The notes beneath the pieces are model-generated. The model made no database searches and was not told the DNA's origin. It saw only the letters and a list, made by a program, of their open reading frames with translations. This document shows positions 28,335-35,458 of a DNA stretch of 64,000 bases, piece by piece; the stretch's first letter is position 1; each line of letters opens with the position of its first letter. This DNA is from Pseudoalteromonas ruthenica (GTDB lineage Bacteria > Pseudomonadota > Gammaproteobacteria > Enterobacterales > Alteromonadaceae), in NCBI RefSeq assembly GCF_008808095.1, contig NZ_CP023396.1, forward strand, positions 1,054,001 to 1,118,000, read 5' to 3'. Made by a program: the position numbers and the translations under genes.

Positions 28335-30389
28335 TTGGCTACTGCATTAAAACTCAACACAATAACCAAGGTTATTTTTGCATCGTTACTTGTTGCTCAA
28401 GGCTCGGCTTGGGCTGACGACGAGCAAAGCAGTCGAGAATCAATGGACACTATTGTTGTTACCGGTGAAAAAACGGAAAAGTCTCTTAAAGAAACCATGT
28501 CGTCGGTGGCGGTTGTTGATAAGGCGCGACTAGAAAACGGCCAGCTTGCGTCTATATCCGAAGCGCTCTCAGAAATGGCAAACGTGGTGGTGTTAACGGG
28601 TTCGGTGCCTGATATGCGAGGGGTGTCTGGTAATGGTGGGGCAACCGGTTTTAACTCATTTAGCGGAGGTTCAAAAGCCCGTGTTTCAACGTTAATTGAT
28701 GGTGTAAGCCAACCCTTTGTTGCTGACTTAACAGGTGATACCGGCCTTTGGGATGTAGAGCAAATTGAGGTTTACCGGGGGCCGCAATCAACTAGCAATG
28801 GTCGTAATAGCATCGCAGGTGCGGTGTACATGACAACGAAAGCGCCAACTCAGGATTTTGAAGGGGCAGTGCGCGTAGGTTATCGCAATCAAGATAGCTA
28901 CCTTGATACTGCCGCAGTGGTATCGGGAGCATTAGTTGAGGATGTATTAGCATTTCGCTTATCAACTCAGTATGTCGATGGCGAAACTTTTTCAAACCCG
29001 TCGGTATACGAAACAAACCCAACTGATCGTGAATTAAACAAGTTAAATACCAGCAGTACGCGCGCTAAATTACTTTACACGCCAAGCAAAGACCTAGCCG
29101 TGCAGCTGACTTACTCAACTTACAGTGAAGAGGGGAACTCCGGTCGTAAATACTTTGTTGCGGACGAACCATTTGATTATAAGCCCCTATATCAACGTAT
29201 TGTGGATACAGACTCTGATACTACGCAAGTAAATGTCGATTACAGTATTAATGATGATTTTTCGTTAGACGTATTAGTTGCTTACATGGATTATCAATGG
29301 AGCTTTGACGCATACGAGCCTATTGAAAGCGCCGAATCTGACGTATCAATGGATGAGAGCAATATCACCGTCGATACCAAGCTCAACTTTGGGCTAAACA
29401 ACCACTTTTACTCGGGGTTTATCGGCCTTGCTTACTTTGATCGCGACCAAGAATTTGAAAGTGTGGGGGCAACTAACTACTACGGTGACGATAGCAGTAA
29501 ATCGACCGCAGTCTATGGCGAAACAAGCTTTAACTTAAGCCAAGAATTAACACTAACAGCGGGCCTTCGTATTGAGCGTGAAGAACAATTACGTAATTTC
29601 AATATGGCGTTTCGTGGCGATCAGCTCGTTGAGCAACTTGATAATTCACACACAGTGCGTTTACCAAAGTTAGCGATTCAATATGATGTTAGCGACGAAA
29701 CGACCTTATTTGCCAGTGCTCGCCGTGGCTATAACGCAGGGGGCGGTGCGCTCGATTTTACCGCTGAAGATTACTACTACTACGACGAAGAAACGGTTAA
29801 TACCTATGAAATAGGTTCGCGCAGCGTAATAGATAATGGCGACATCAATATTAGCGCTAATGTGTTTTACAACAATTTTAACGGGTATCAAGCATTAAGT
29901 TCAGCGCGCAGAATCACGAATGTAGAAGATGCTCATAGCTACGGTTTAGAGGTCGATGCTTACAGTATGCTTGCAGAGCAGTGGCAGCTCCATGGTGGTT
30001 TTGGTTTATTAAAAACTAACATTGATGAATCATCAGCCTTTCCAGATGCCGTTGGCAGTGATTTAAACTCTGCACCCGAACTAACGGCGAGTTTAGGTCT
30101 TTCACACTGGTTTACCGATAGCCTAAAAGTAAATTTAAGCGCCAACTATGTGGGTGAGTATTATGGTGACTTAACAAACACAGAAGAGCGCATTGCAGGT
30201 GATTACACTATTACTCGTTTATCGATGACCTACGACACCGAGCATTGGTTGATCAGTGCCTTCATCAATAACGCCCTAGATGAAGAGGCATATACTTCAC
30301 AAGAGCCGGCAAGTGGCCGTTACCCACAAGGTTATGCGGCCGTTGTGAACCCGCAAACAGTCGGTGCATCAGTTACTTACCGATTCTAA
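28335..30389 (+). CDS. TonB-dependent outer-membrane receptor (probable siderophore receptor)
   Basis: 684-residue outer-membrane beta-barrel receptor. TTG start with GGGGAAAGG upstream; the in-frame extension to 28227 has no ribosome-binding site. The signal peptide (about residues 1-27) ends ...AQGSAWADD. TonB box DTIVVTG is near residue 37, the plug domain carries IEVYRGPQSTSNGRNSIAGAV, and the barrel ends with the expected C-terminal aromatic (VTYRF). The divergent PepSY operon supports a siderophore substrate, but the ligand is unknown. A palindromic terminator follows. Confidence 0.92.
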   Translation: MATALKLNTITKVIFASLLVAQGSAWADDEQSSRESMDTIVVTGEKTEKSLKETMSSVAVVDKARLENGQLASISEALSEMANVVVLTGSVPDMRGVSGNGGATGFNSFSGGSKARVSTLIDGVSQPFVADLTGDTGLWDVEQIEVYRGPQSTSNGRNSIAGAVYMTTKAPTQDFEGAVRVGYRNQDSYLDTAAVVSGALVEDVLAFRLSTQYVDGETFSNPSVYETNPTDRELNKLNTSSTRAKLLYTPSKDLAVQLTYSTYSEEGNSGRKYFVADEPFDYKPLYQRIVDTDSDTTQVNVDYSINDDFSLDVLVAYMDYQWSFDAYEPIESAESDVSMDESNITVDTKLNFGLNNHFYSGFIGLAYFDRDQEFESVGATNYYGDDSSKSTAVYGETSFNLSQELTLTAGLRIEREEQLRNFNMAFRGDQLVEQLDNSHTVRLPKLAIQYDVSDETTLFASARRGYNAGGGALDFTAEDYYYYDEETVNTYEIGSRSVIDNGDINISANVFYNNFNGYQALSSARRITNVEDAHSYGLEVDAYSMLAEQWQLHGGFGLLKTNIDESSAFPDAVGSDLNSAPELTASLGLSHWFTDSLKVNLSANYVGEYYGDLTNTEERIAGDYTITRLSMTYDTEHWLISAFINNALDEEAYTSQEPASGRYPQGYAAVVNPQTVGASVTYRF

Positions 30390-30400
30390 TCTAACAAGAT

Positions 30401-30430
30401 AGCTAGTCGCTGATGAACCAGCGACTAGCT
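30401..30430 (+). terminator. Terminator of the TonB receptor gene
   Basis: Perfect 12-bp stem AGCTAGTCGCTG/CAGCGACTAGCT with a six-base loop, eleven bases after the receptor stop, followed by TTAATTT. Confidence 0.8.
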
Positions 30431-30436
30431 TAATTT

Positions 30437-30844
30437 AAACCGTTTCAGTAAATTAATCCCGCAATTAAGTAATAGCGCTTTTTCATACACGACATTATTT
30501 CTTTGACTTCTGCTGGTGTCATTACGACTGGTAATTTGGGTTGTCTATTGCTTTTCGCAAATTTAAGTCCAACGACAATTCTTCTTTTACTATGTGTTTT
30601 TACAAAAACGCTAATGCATTTAATGCGGCCCCATGTGCTCTCTGGGCGACATATTTCATTTTAAAATTAAGGGGTCTGAAAACTCAAACACTTCGTTATC
30701 GCCCATAGTAGTGAGATGTCTTCTATTATGAAAATGTATGAAATTAGATATCCAACTAAGGTAAGCGTTAACCGTTCTCAATGAATACTGTCGAGTCAAC
30801 ATGTTGTCTGCGATGTAATTTAAATAAGGCGAGCGAGCTTTCAT
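30437..30844 (-). pseudogene. intI: Integron integrase intI pseudogene (N-terminal half only)
   Basis: Start ATG at 30844. The first 62 codons (YLNYIADNML, YSLRTVNAYLSWISNFIHFH, MGDNEVFEF) match the N-terminal SAM-like domain of integron integrases. After a stop at 30656 the similarity continues in another frame (AQRAHGAALNALAFL, stop where Tyr is expected, KHIVKEELSLDL), then in a third (KFAKSNRQPKLPVVMTPAEV, AGLIY, stop). The catalytic C-terminal half, with the R-H-R-Y residues, is missing. At least two frameshifts and two nonsense mutations make it dead. The gene points away from the plus-strand cassettes, the usual integron layout. Confidence 0.85.
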
Positions 30845-30864
30845 TCCTTGAAAATACCCGGGTG

Positions 30865-30880
30865 CTGTATATTTAAACAG
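30865..30880 (-). promoter_or_regulatory. LexA box upstream of intI pseudogene
   Basis: CTGTATATTTAAACAG, a full match to the CTGT-N8-ACAG LexA consensus, 21 bases before the intI start codon. Integron integrases are known to be SOS-controlled through such a site. It survives although the gene is broken. Confidence 0.85.
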
Positions 30881-30899
30881 TAATTACCCAATCGCTCAC

Positions 30900-31074
30900 A
30901 TAGTCAGGAAAACGACCCAATCGCGTCCTTTTGTCGCAAGATAAAAACGAGCAATCGCTGTTTTTGATAATGCTGGCAATGAGTTAACTACTCTGTTAAA
31001 AATATATCATTAAGAAAAGTGAGCGGTAGCGTAGTAGAAAAACGCGCGATTCGCTCGCTATAAACGTGTTATAT
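30900..31074 (+). other. Right attI-like region
   Basis: Lies between the intI pseudogene promoter and the first plus-strand cassette. It starts ATAGTCAGGAAAACGACCCA and ends at the recombination junction GTTATAT (31068-31074). It is diverged from, but collinear with, the inverted copy at 23578-23751, with 168 against 167 bases between landmarks. It contains a GAGCG...CGCTC symmetry at 31021-31060. The assignment follows from position and from the match of its end to a GTTRRRY junction. Confidence 0.75.
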
Positions 31075-31100
31075 TTGCAAATCAGAATCGAGGGTAAGTT

Positions 31101-31493
31101 TTGAATCAAAGGGAATTGAATGATGCATTAATTCAAGCTGCTGACTGCGACCTCGAATCAGCTAAAGAGTTGCTTGAAGCTGGAGCAAACCCAAATGGAA
31201 TGCCTCTGATTATGGCAATCCAATGCGGGGCAGAAGGCATTGTTTCCCTTTTCATAAAAGCTGGTGTTGATTTGAATTCTAGTTATTCGGATACAACGCC
31301 TCTAATCAGAGCCGTCACTGCTGGCTACCCAAATATAGTAAAGTTGCTTGTTGTTAATGGAGCCAAACCTAGTTTAAAAGATAACAGTGGAAAAACAGCG
31401 AAACAAAGGCTAGCTGAATGCTCCATGCCCCGTTTAAATGAACAAAACAAAAAGTTAATTGCTGAGTACCTCGATGGTGCAAAGCAAATATAA
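31101..31493 (+). CDS. Ankyrin-repeat protein (first cassette of right array)
   Basis: 130 residues. Repeats typical of ankyrin modules are visible: DCDLESAKELLEAGANPNGMPLI, GAEGIVSLFIKAGVDLNSSYSDTTPLI and GYPNIVKLLVVNGAKPSLKDNSGKTA. No signal peptide, so probably a cytoplasmic protein-interaction module. TTG start with GAGGGTAAG upstream; the stop is inside the attC site. Partner unknown. Confidence 0.8.
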   Translation: MNQRELNDALIQAADCDLESAKELLEAGANPNGMPLIMAIQCGAEGIVSLFIKAGVDLNSSYSDTTPLIRAVTAGYPNIVKLLVVNGAKPSLKDNSGKTAKQRLAECSMPRLNEQNKKLIAEYLDGAKQI

Positions 31494-31592
31494 CAATGCC
31501 ATGATGGTAATTGGACGCAAAACGCTTGGCTTGCGCTCCTTCGTCGCTAGTTTTAGCCAAGCATTTGCGCGGCCCATATGGCGGCGTTAGGT
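31491..31592 (+). other. attC site R1
   Basis: About 100 bp from TAACAATGCC to GCGGCGTTAGGT. Inner arms AAAACGCTTGGCTTGCGC and TTAGCCAAGCATTTGCGC are complementary in the usual attC manner. Confidence 0.85.
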
Positions 31593-31598
31593 ATACCA

Positions 31599-31982
31599 AT
31601 GAGTCTGCTGCCAATGGCTGATGCCGTTTCTGATGAAAAGTATAAAAAAGAAGCAAAGAGTATTATTGCTGAGAGACAGTTGGTTGGGGCAGCCAACAAT
31701 ACCAAATGGAATGAGCTTATTTCTGAGGTTCGTGAATTTTCAGAAAAGCCATGTTATCGAACAAAGGTGGTTAACGGTTACATTTCTGATTGGGATAGCG
31801 AATGGTACTATCACTTGCCATTTCCACTGCTGAGTGTTGAGTGGATTGATATTGATTTGTCTGAAAAGGTTCTAAACCTTATTCAACACATCGGCTTTGA
31901 ATTTGAAGCGACAGATTCATTTGTAAGAGTTTGGGGTTACTTTCCAAAGTGTTACAAAGAATTTGGTGGAAAGTATACCTAA
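31599..31982 (+). CDS. DUF6678-like cassette protein
   Basis: 127 residues. The core NNTKWNELISEVREF, then YRTKVVNGYISDWDSEWYYHLP and SVEWIDIDL, matches the pattern of a small family (DUF6678) common in integron cassettes. The frame opens at 31578 within the attC site, but the ATG at 31599 lies after the recombination point and is the likely start. No signal peptide. Function unknown; the C-terminal part (HIGFEFEATDSFVRVWGYF) resembles the tail of immunity-type or SMI1-like small proteins only loosely. Confidence 0.7.
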   Translation: MSLLPMADAVSDEKYKKEAKSIIAERQLVGAANNTKWNELISEVREFSEKPCYRTKVVNGYISDWDSEWYYHLPFPLLSVEWIDIDLSEKVLNLIQHIGFEFEATDSFVRVWGYFPKCYKEFGGKYT

Positions 31983-32078
31983 CAATCATATGAATGAATG
32001 CACGTCTAAAGCTTGGCTGATGCTCGTTCCTCGCTAATTTTAGCCAAGCATTTTCCGCCTCTTAGGCGGGCGTTATGT
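31980..32078 (+). other. attC site R2
   Basis: Clear VCR-like site from TAACAATC to GGCGGGCGTTATGT. The end CCGCCTCTTAGGCGGGCGTTA is close to the Vibrio repeat type, and inner arms AAAGCTTGGCTGATGCTC/TTTTAGCCAAGC are present. Confidence 0.88.
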
Positions 32079-32093
32079 GCCAAGGATGAATCT

Positions 32094-32573
32094 ATGAAAT
32101 ACGCTGTTTTTTTACTGTCCTTTATATCAATTGGATTGATGGCCAACCCTAGTCCGGCGGATGCTTTTAGCATGGAAACTACTACTTGTTTTGGCACATG
32201 CCCTGCTTATAGAGTTGACGTTTTCTCTGATGGAGTAATTGTCTATAGAGGGGATGCCCATACTAAACTAGTGGGTACATATCGGCTTCCCAGCAACCCC
32301 GATCTATTCCAAAGAATTCTGCGCCTTCTCGATGAGAACAGCTTTCAAAAATTCCGCGATGATTATGGGTGGGTCGGAGAGGGAGAAGAAAGTCCTTGTA
32401 GCGAAGAATGGACAGATCACCCTAGCACAGTTTTATCTTTACAGTTTGCGAGCAATATAAAAACAGTGCATCACTACCATGGCTGTAAAGGTTTCGATCG
32501 GGAAGAAGAGCTAGAAGCTTTAGAGAAAACTCTTTTTGAACTCATAGACCTCCGTGACTATGTTGGCACATAA
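32094..32573 (+). CDS. DUF6438-like secreted protein (cassette gene)
   Basis: 159 residues starting at the ATG after the attC site; the longer frame from 32013 runs through attC and is rejected. The signal peptide (MKYAVFLLSFISIGLMANPSPADA) suggests periplasmic export. The mature N-terminus METTTCFGTCPAYRVDVFSDG and IVYRG is the hallmark of the DUF6438 family (C-x-G-x-C-P-x-Y). Further cysteines (SPCSEEW, YHGCKG) may form disulfides. Function unknown. Confidence 0.78.
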   Translation: MKYAVFLLSFISIGLMANPSPADAFSMETTTCFGTCPAYRVDVFSDGVIVYRGDAHTKLVGTYRLPSNPDLFQRILRLLDENSFQKFRDDYGWVGEGEESPCSEEWTDHPSTVLSLQFASNIKTVHHYHGCKGFDREEELEALEKTLFELIDLRDYVGT

Positions 32574-32683
32574 CAAACAACTGTAGCCGTTCTCTGGCGC
32601 TCACTGGGACAATAACACGCAGGCCCAGTTGCTTCGCTCCCAGTTTAGCCTGCGTGTTATTGCCCCTAAGTTGGGCGTTACAT
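32571..32683 (+). other. attC site R3
   Basis: 113-bp site from TAACAAACAACTG to AAGTTGGGCGTTACAT. Symmetric elements AATAACACGCAGGC/GCCTGCGTGTTATT are nearly perfect. Confidence 0.87.
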
Positions 32684-32701
32684 TGCAATAATATATTAAA
32701 T

Positions 32702-33160
32702 ATGAAGTGTAAATGCCCAAATTGCAATAAGACTATTTTCAATCGAAGATTATCGCATTGTGAATTTTGTAGTTTTGAGTTACCACAAGATCTATTGCTG
32801 AGTGATGCCGAAAAAATTAAGCTGGATAAAGAGTATAAGAAAGCTCAATTAAATACATCTAGGCGAAGGTTAAGTAAAGATGTTGGCTATTCGGGGGTGA
32901 CTGAAGCGAACGAAGTTAGCTTTCTGCTCGGAGTGCCAAGTCTTCGCACTAGAGCACCCAGACAATGTATTAAATGTAGTTTACCTGTTTCAGAGGACTT
33001 TGAAGATTGCCCATATTGTTTTGGCAAGAACGAAAGTGAAGTAAACAAAGCAAGGGTAGCTTACCAACAAGAAATGAAATTGGTTCAGGGGCTCGGTAAA
33101 TACTTTATTATAGCTTTTTTACTAGTCGCTTTGATTATGATTGGTGTATTTGCCGTATAA
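32702..33160 (+). CDS. Zinc-ribbon membrane protein (cassette gene)
   Basis: 152 residues. The N-terminal zinc-ribbon-like MKCKCPNCNKTIFNRRLSHCEFC has paired CxC/CxxC ligands, and a second CxxC pair set occurs in CIKCSLPVSEDFEDCPYC (about 100-118). A single C-terminal membrane helix (YFIIAFLLVALIMIGVFAV) follows. It is probably tail-anchored with a cytoplasmic zinc-ribbon part. The frame opening at 32654 lies in attC, so ATG 32702 is taken. Family and function not recognised. Confidence 0.75.
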   Translation: MKCKCPNCNKTIFNRRLSHCEFCSFELPQDLLLSDAEKIKLDKEYKKAQLNTSRRRLSKDVGYSGVTEANEVSFLLGVPSLRTRAPRQCIKCSLPVSEDFEDCPYCFGKNESEVNKARVAYQQEMKLVQGLGKYFIIAFLLVALIMIGVFAV

Positions 33161-33252
33161 CAAATTAGTTAAACTGTGGGCGTAAAACAACAGGCGTGCG
33201 CTCCTTGGTCGCTTATTTTGCCTGCTATTTTTTGCTTTTTATCAAGCATTAT
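33158..33252 (+). other. attC site R4 (degenerate R' end)
   Basis: From TAACAAATTAG at the gene stop to AAGCATTAT. Inner elements AAAACAACAGGCGTGCGCTCC and TTATTTTGCCTG are attC-like, but the R' core has GCATTAT instead of GCGTTAT, so recombination at this site is doubtful. Confidence 0.65.
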
Positions 33253-33272
33253 GAAAATAAGGATGGAACCCA

Positions 33273-33983
33273 TTGAAAAGAGTATACCTGACGATATTGA
33301 TTCTCTCTGTAGTAATGGTCTTGGGAGCTTGGAATATAAGTAAATCAAGAACTTTTCAGGTTTTTGGAGAGGTAGTCGCAAAGGCCGAAACGAATGAAAA
33401 GGTTATCGCCTTAACATTTGATGATGGTCCTTGGGGGGCGAAATATACCACTCAAGTGTTGAATATCCTCGAAGAGCATGACGTGAAGGGTACGTTCTTC
33501 CTCAATGGGTCGGGAATTCAACAAAACAAGCAATCGGCTATAGATCTGGTTAACGCAGGTCATCAGATAGGCAATCATTCGTACAACCATAAAAATATGA
33601 CGTTAATGGGGCTTGACGAGGTGAGGGATGAAGTCGACTCCACTACAGCCTTAATTCGCCAGATTGGATTCGAGGGTGAAATATACTTTAGGCCTCCGTA
33701 TGGTAAAAAGCTTTTTGCTTTGCCCTATTATTTGAATTCGGAAGGAATAAAAACAATCACATGGAACGTTGAGCCTGAAACCTATCCTAAAGTTGCAGGA
33801 AGTTCTGCGTCTATCGCAGAGTATGTTGTTAACTCTTCTACTCCAGGTTCAATTATTCTTTTACACGTTTTGGGGTCTAAAAACAAAGAGTCGCGAGACG
33901 CTATAGGGCCAATAATTAAGGGGCTGAGAGCAAAGGGCTACAAATTTGTTACGGTCTCACAGTTGCTAGGGAAAAATGCATAG
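33273..33983 (+). CDS. Polysaccharide deacetylase (NodB domain) cassette gene
   Basis: 236 residues. TTG start with AAGGATG upstream. An N-terminal hydrophobic segment (about 5-20, LTILILSVVMVLGAWNI) serves as signal or anchor. The NodB deacetylase motifs are all present: TFDDGPW (metal and catalytic Asp), HSYNHKNM (HxxxH metal ligands), RPPYGKK, and SIILLHVLG near the end. It probably removes acetyl groups from a cell-wall or exopolysaccharide substrate in the periplasm. An intact enzyme is unusual among these mostly unknown cassette products. Confidence 0.85.
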   Translation: MKRVYLTILILSVVMVLGAWNISKSRTFQVFGEVVAKAETNEKVIALTFDDGPWGAKYTTQVLNILEEHDVKGTFFLNGSGIQQNKQSAIDLVNAGHQIGNHSYNHKNMTLMGLDEVRDEVDSTTALIRQIGFEGEIYFRPPYGKKLFALPYYLNSEGIKTITWNVEPETYPKVAGSSASIAEYVVNSSTPGSIILLHVLGSKNKESRDAIGPIIKGLRAKGYKFVTVSQLLGKNA

Positions 33984-34034
33984 CAAACGCAAGCAGCCGA
34001 CTCGCTGCGCTCCCGGCTGTTGCGGGCGTTAGCC
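33981..34034 (+). other. attC site R5 (short)
   Basis: Short site beginning at the deacetylase stop and ending GCGGGCGTTAGCC. Arms AAGCAGCCG and CGGCTGTTGC surround CGCTGCGCTCC. Confidence 0.78.
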
Positions 34035-34127
34035 ACAGGACTTACCCAACTATTTAAGGAAGGATGAAATCAGAAGCGATATAAATAGTGAGGAGAAAAA
34101 TCAAGGGAAGGTATTCAAATCTTTCCC

Positions 34128-34356
34128 ATGATTTTCGCTCTACCAGCATTAAGCCTATGTTATTCCTCAATTAACGACCAATCATTGGGGAGCCTTTTGG
34201 GTGCAAATGGCTTTTCCCTTGGTAGGTGCATTAACGTTTGGAATTGGTTTCTTTGCTCTTCGCTTCAAATCATGGTCTAGGCGATTAACAAAGTCCACTA
34301 ACAGGCTGTCATTCTCTTATCATCGCTTAACCGTGAGTATGACTCTTATTATTTAA
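34128..34356 (+). pseudogene. Frameshifted small membrane-protein gene (decayed cassette)
   Basis: An ATG at 34128 opens MIFALPALSL. About 30 bases on, a different frame (34153-34356) continues a plausible membrane protein: YVIPQLTTNHWGAFW then QMAFPLVGALTFGIGFFALRF and a basic tail. Two hydrophobic segments joined by one frameshift are the simplest reading. A possible degraded attC end (TTTAACGTTAGGC) lies at its 3' limit. Low certainty. Confidence 0.4.
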
Positions 34357-34843
34357 CGTTAGGCTTAAAAACTTTAATCTCAAAAATTAAGTTATCATCC
34401 TCTTCGGGCAAATAAGATATTTTAACTCTATTCCCCTCTTTTATTACTTTTGAATCATGCGCTCTGTTGGCGAAGAACATGCCGCTAGTGCCAAAATCAT
34501 TATAATCAAAACTAACCTTTCCAACTTTAAAGCTCTCACTTCGACTGCTAGAGCTACTAATATCTAACTCTTTTATTATACCTTCAACATAAACCAACTC
34601 TCCAGATTCAATTCTTCCAGTTCTTTCCATTCTTTTATAATAAGCATGAATGTTAGCAGCCAAATAAAACAAAGCTAACGAAAACAGTAATCTAAAATCC
34701 ATTAAATTAGAAAGCTTTAGCTTATCCTCGTATAACCTTCTAAGAAAGAAAAAAGAGAAGATTAAAGATAAGGTAATCGCGATCTTGATATAGAAGTCCC
34801 AGCCTATAGTTGGAATTTTAGATTGATAATAAATCTCAAACAT
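34349..34843 (-). CDS. Membrane protein of unknown function (minus strand, right array end)
   Basis: 164 residues. Two hydrophobic helices (about 17-36 ITLSLIFSFFFL and 50-65 LLFSLALFYLAANI) are followed by a soluble beta-rich domain (about 80-160) with LVYVEGIIKELDISS and GNRVKISYLPEEDDNLIFEI. The start ATG overlaps the stop of an upstream fragment (TAATG), so it was once the second gene of a pair. It runs against the plus-strand cassettes around it. The pair layout resembles toxin-immunity modules, but there is no direct proof. Confidence 0.6.
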   Translation of the reverse strand: MFEIYYQSKIPTIGWDFYIKIAITLSLIFSFFFLRRLYEDKLKLSNLMDFRLLFSLALFYLAANIHAYYKRMERTGRIESGELVYVEGIIKELDISSSSSRSESFKVGKVSFDYNDFGTSGMFFANRAHDSKVIKEGNRVKISYLPEEDDNLIFEIKVFKPNVK

Positions 34844-34983
34844 TATTGCTCTCTATCTAATCTTGGTTGTACATGCATATGAACCATGCCTGCTCCGTTT
34901 CCCATACCTAAATCAAGCCAGAAAAACGTGAGCGCCTGCACACTAAGAACTATGCGGCTTGTTTTTACTCGATTACTAAATTT
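34843..34983 (-). pseudogene. Fragment of the 3' end of an upstream gene
   Basis: A 46-codon open stretch without a start codon ends WLDLGMGNGAGMVHMHV and a short charged tail, with its stop overlapping the next gene's ATG. Only the C-terminal tail of a larger protein seems to remain. The Gly-rich segment ending in VHMHV reminded me of C-termini of polymorphic toxins, but this is memory-based and weak. Confidence 0.35.
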
Positions 34984-35080
34984 TTATAAGGACATTACAA
35001 AAAGCATTGTTGCTATGTGAGATAGGGATGACGTACATATATGTTATTCATATGGCTGTTTACTCACCTAGCCTTTAAGG

Positions 35081-35407
35081 TTAGGTGGTGAAAAAGTCCA
35101 CTAGCGGAGCACTTACCGAACTATAGCGTTTATATAACTCAGTGAAACCACAATCCAGGCAGCTAATGGTTACATATTTACCGGTTTCATAATCTAGAAT
35201 ACTTTCTAAGCGGTCAGCAGCATAGAGTTGACCAGCTTCATATCCTTTGCACTTACACTTGGGGCATTGGTAATCACCACCTTGTTTTTCAGCGATAATT
35301 TTTTTAATTAAATTGAAGCTTCCCGGGAATCTGTCCTTATCGATAGAGATCTAGACTTCAAATAATATTTCATCATTTTTAATTAGCGGAGCTGCCAGCA
35401 GAGACAT
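35081..35407 (-). pseudogene. Zinc-ribbon protein gene with one in-frame amber stop
   Basis: From ATG 35407 the frame reads MSLLAAPLIKNDEILFEV, then a TAG (35351-35353), then continues in the same frame for 89 codons to a TAA at 35081. The downstream part holds two CxxC-type pairs (QCPKCKCKGYEAG and ISCLDCGFTELYKR), a classic zinc ribbon like those of small nucleic-acid-binding proteins. A single mutation would restore a 108-residue protein. No start codon with a good ribosome-binding site lies after the stop. Confidence 0.65.
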
Positions 35408-35458
35408 TGCTTAGCTTGTTGAGCTTTGCAATTTCCTGCCGGCAGCTACTTTGTTCTC

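Larger units (their letters stand above)
31068..34034 (+). mobile_element. Right integron cassette array (plus orientation)
   Basis: Five clear cassettes in a row, each one plus-strand gene followed by an attC site whose R' end reads GTTAGGT, GTTATGT, GTTACAT, a degraded GCATTAT, and GTTAGCC. The array starts at the attI copy beside the intI pseudogene. More decayed material, including genes on the other strand, continues to about 35.4 kb. Cargo is mostly domains of unknown function. Confidence 0.85.

Noticed and set aside
31578..32701. Longer versions of three right-array genes starting at 31578, 32013 and 32654
   Set aside because: These starts lie inside attC sites, upstream of the recombination point; the ATGs at 31599, 32094 and 32702 are the plausible ones.
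20141..34034. CRISPR array as explanation for the regularly spaced palindromes
   Set aside because: The repeats are 50-117 bp, differ in sequence, and are each tied to one gene; they fit attC sites, not CRISPR repeats.
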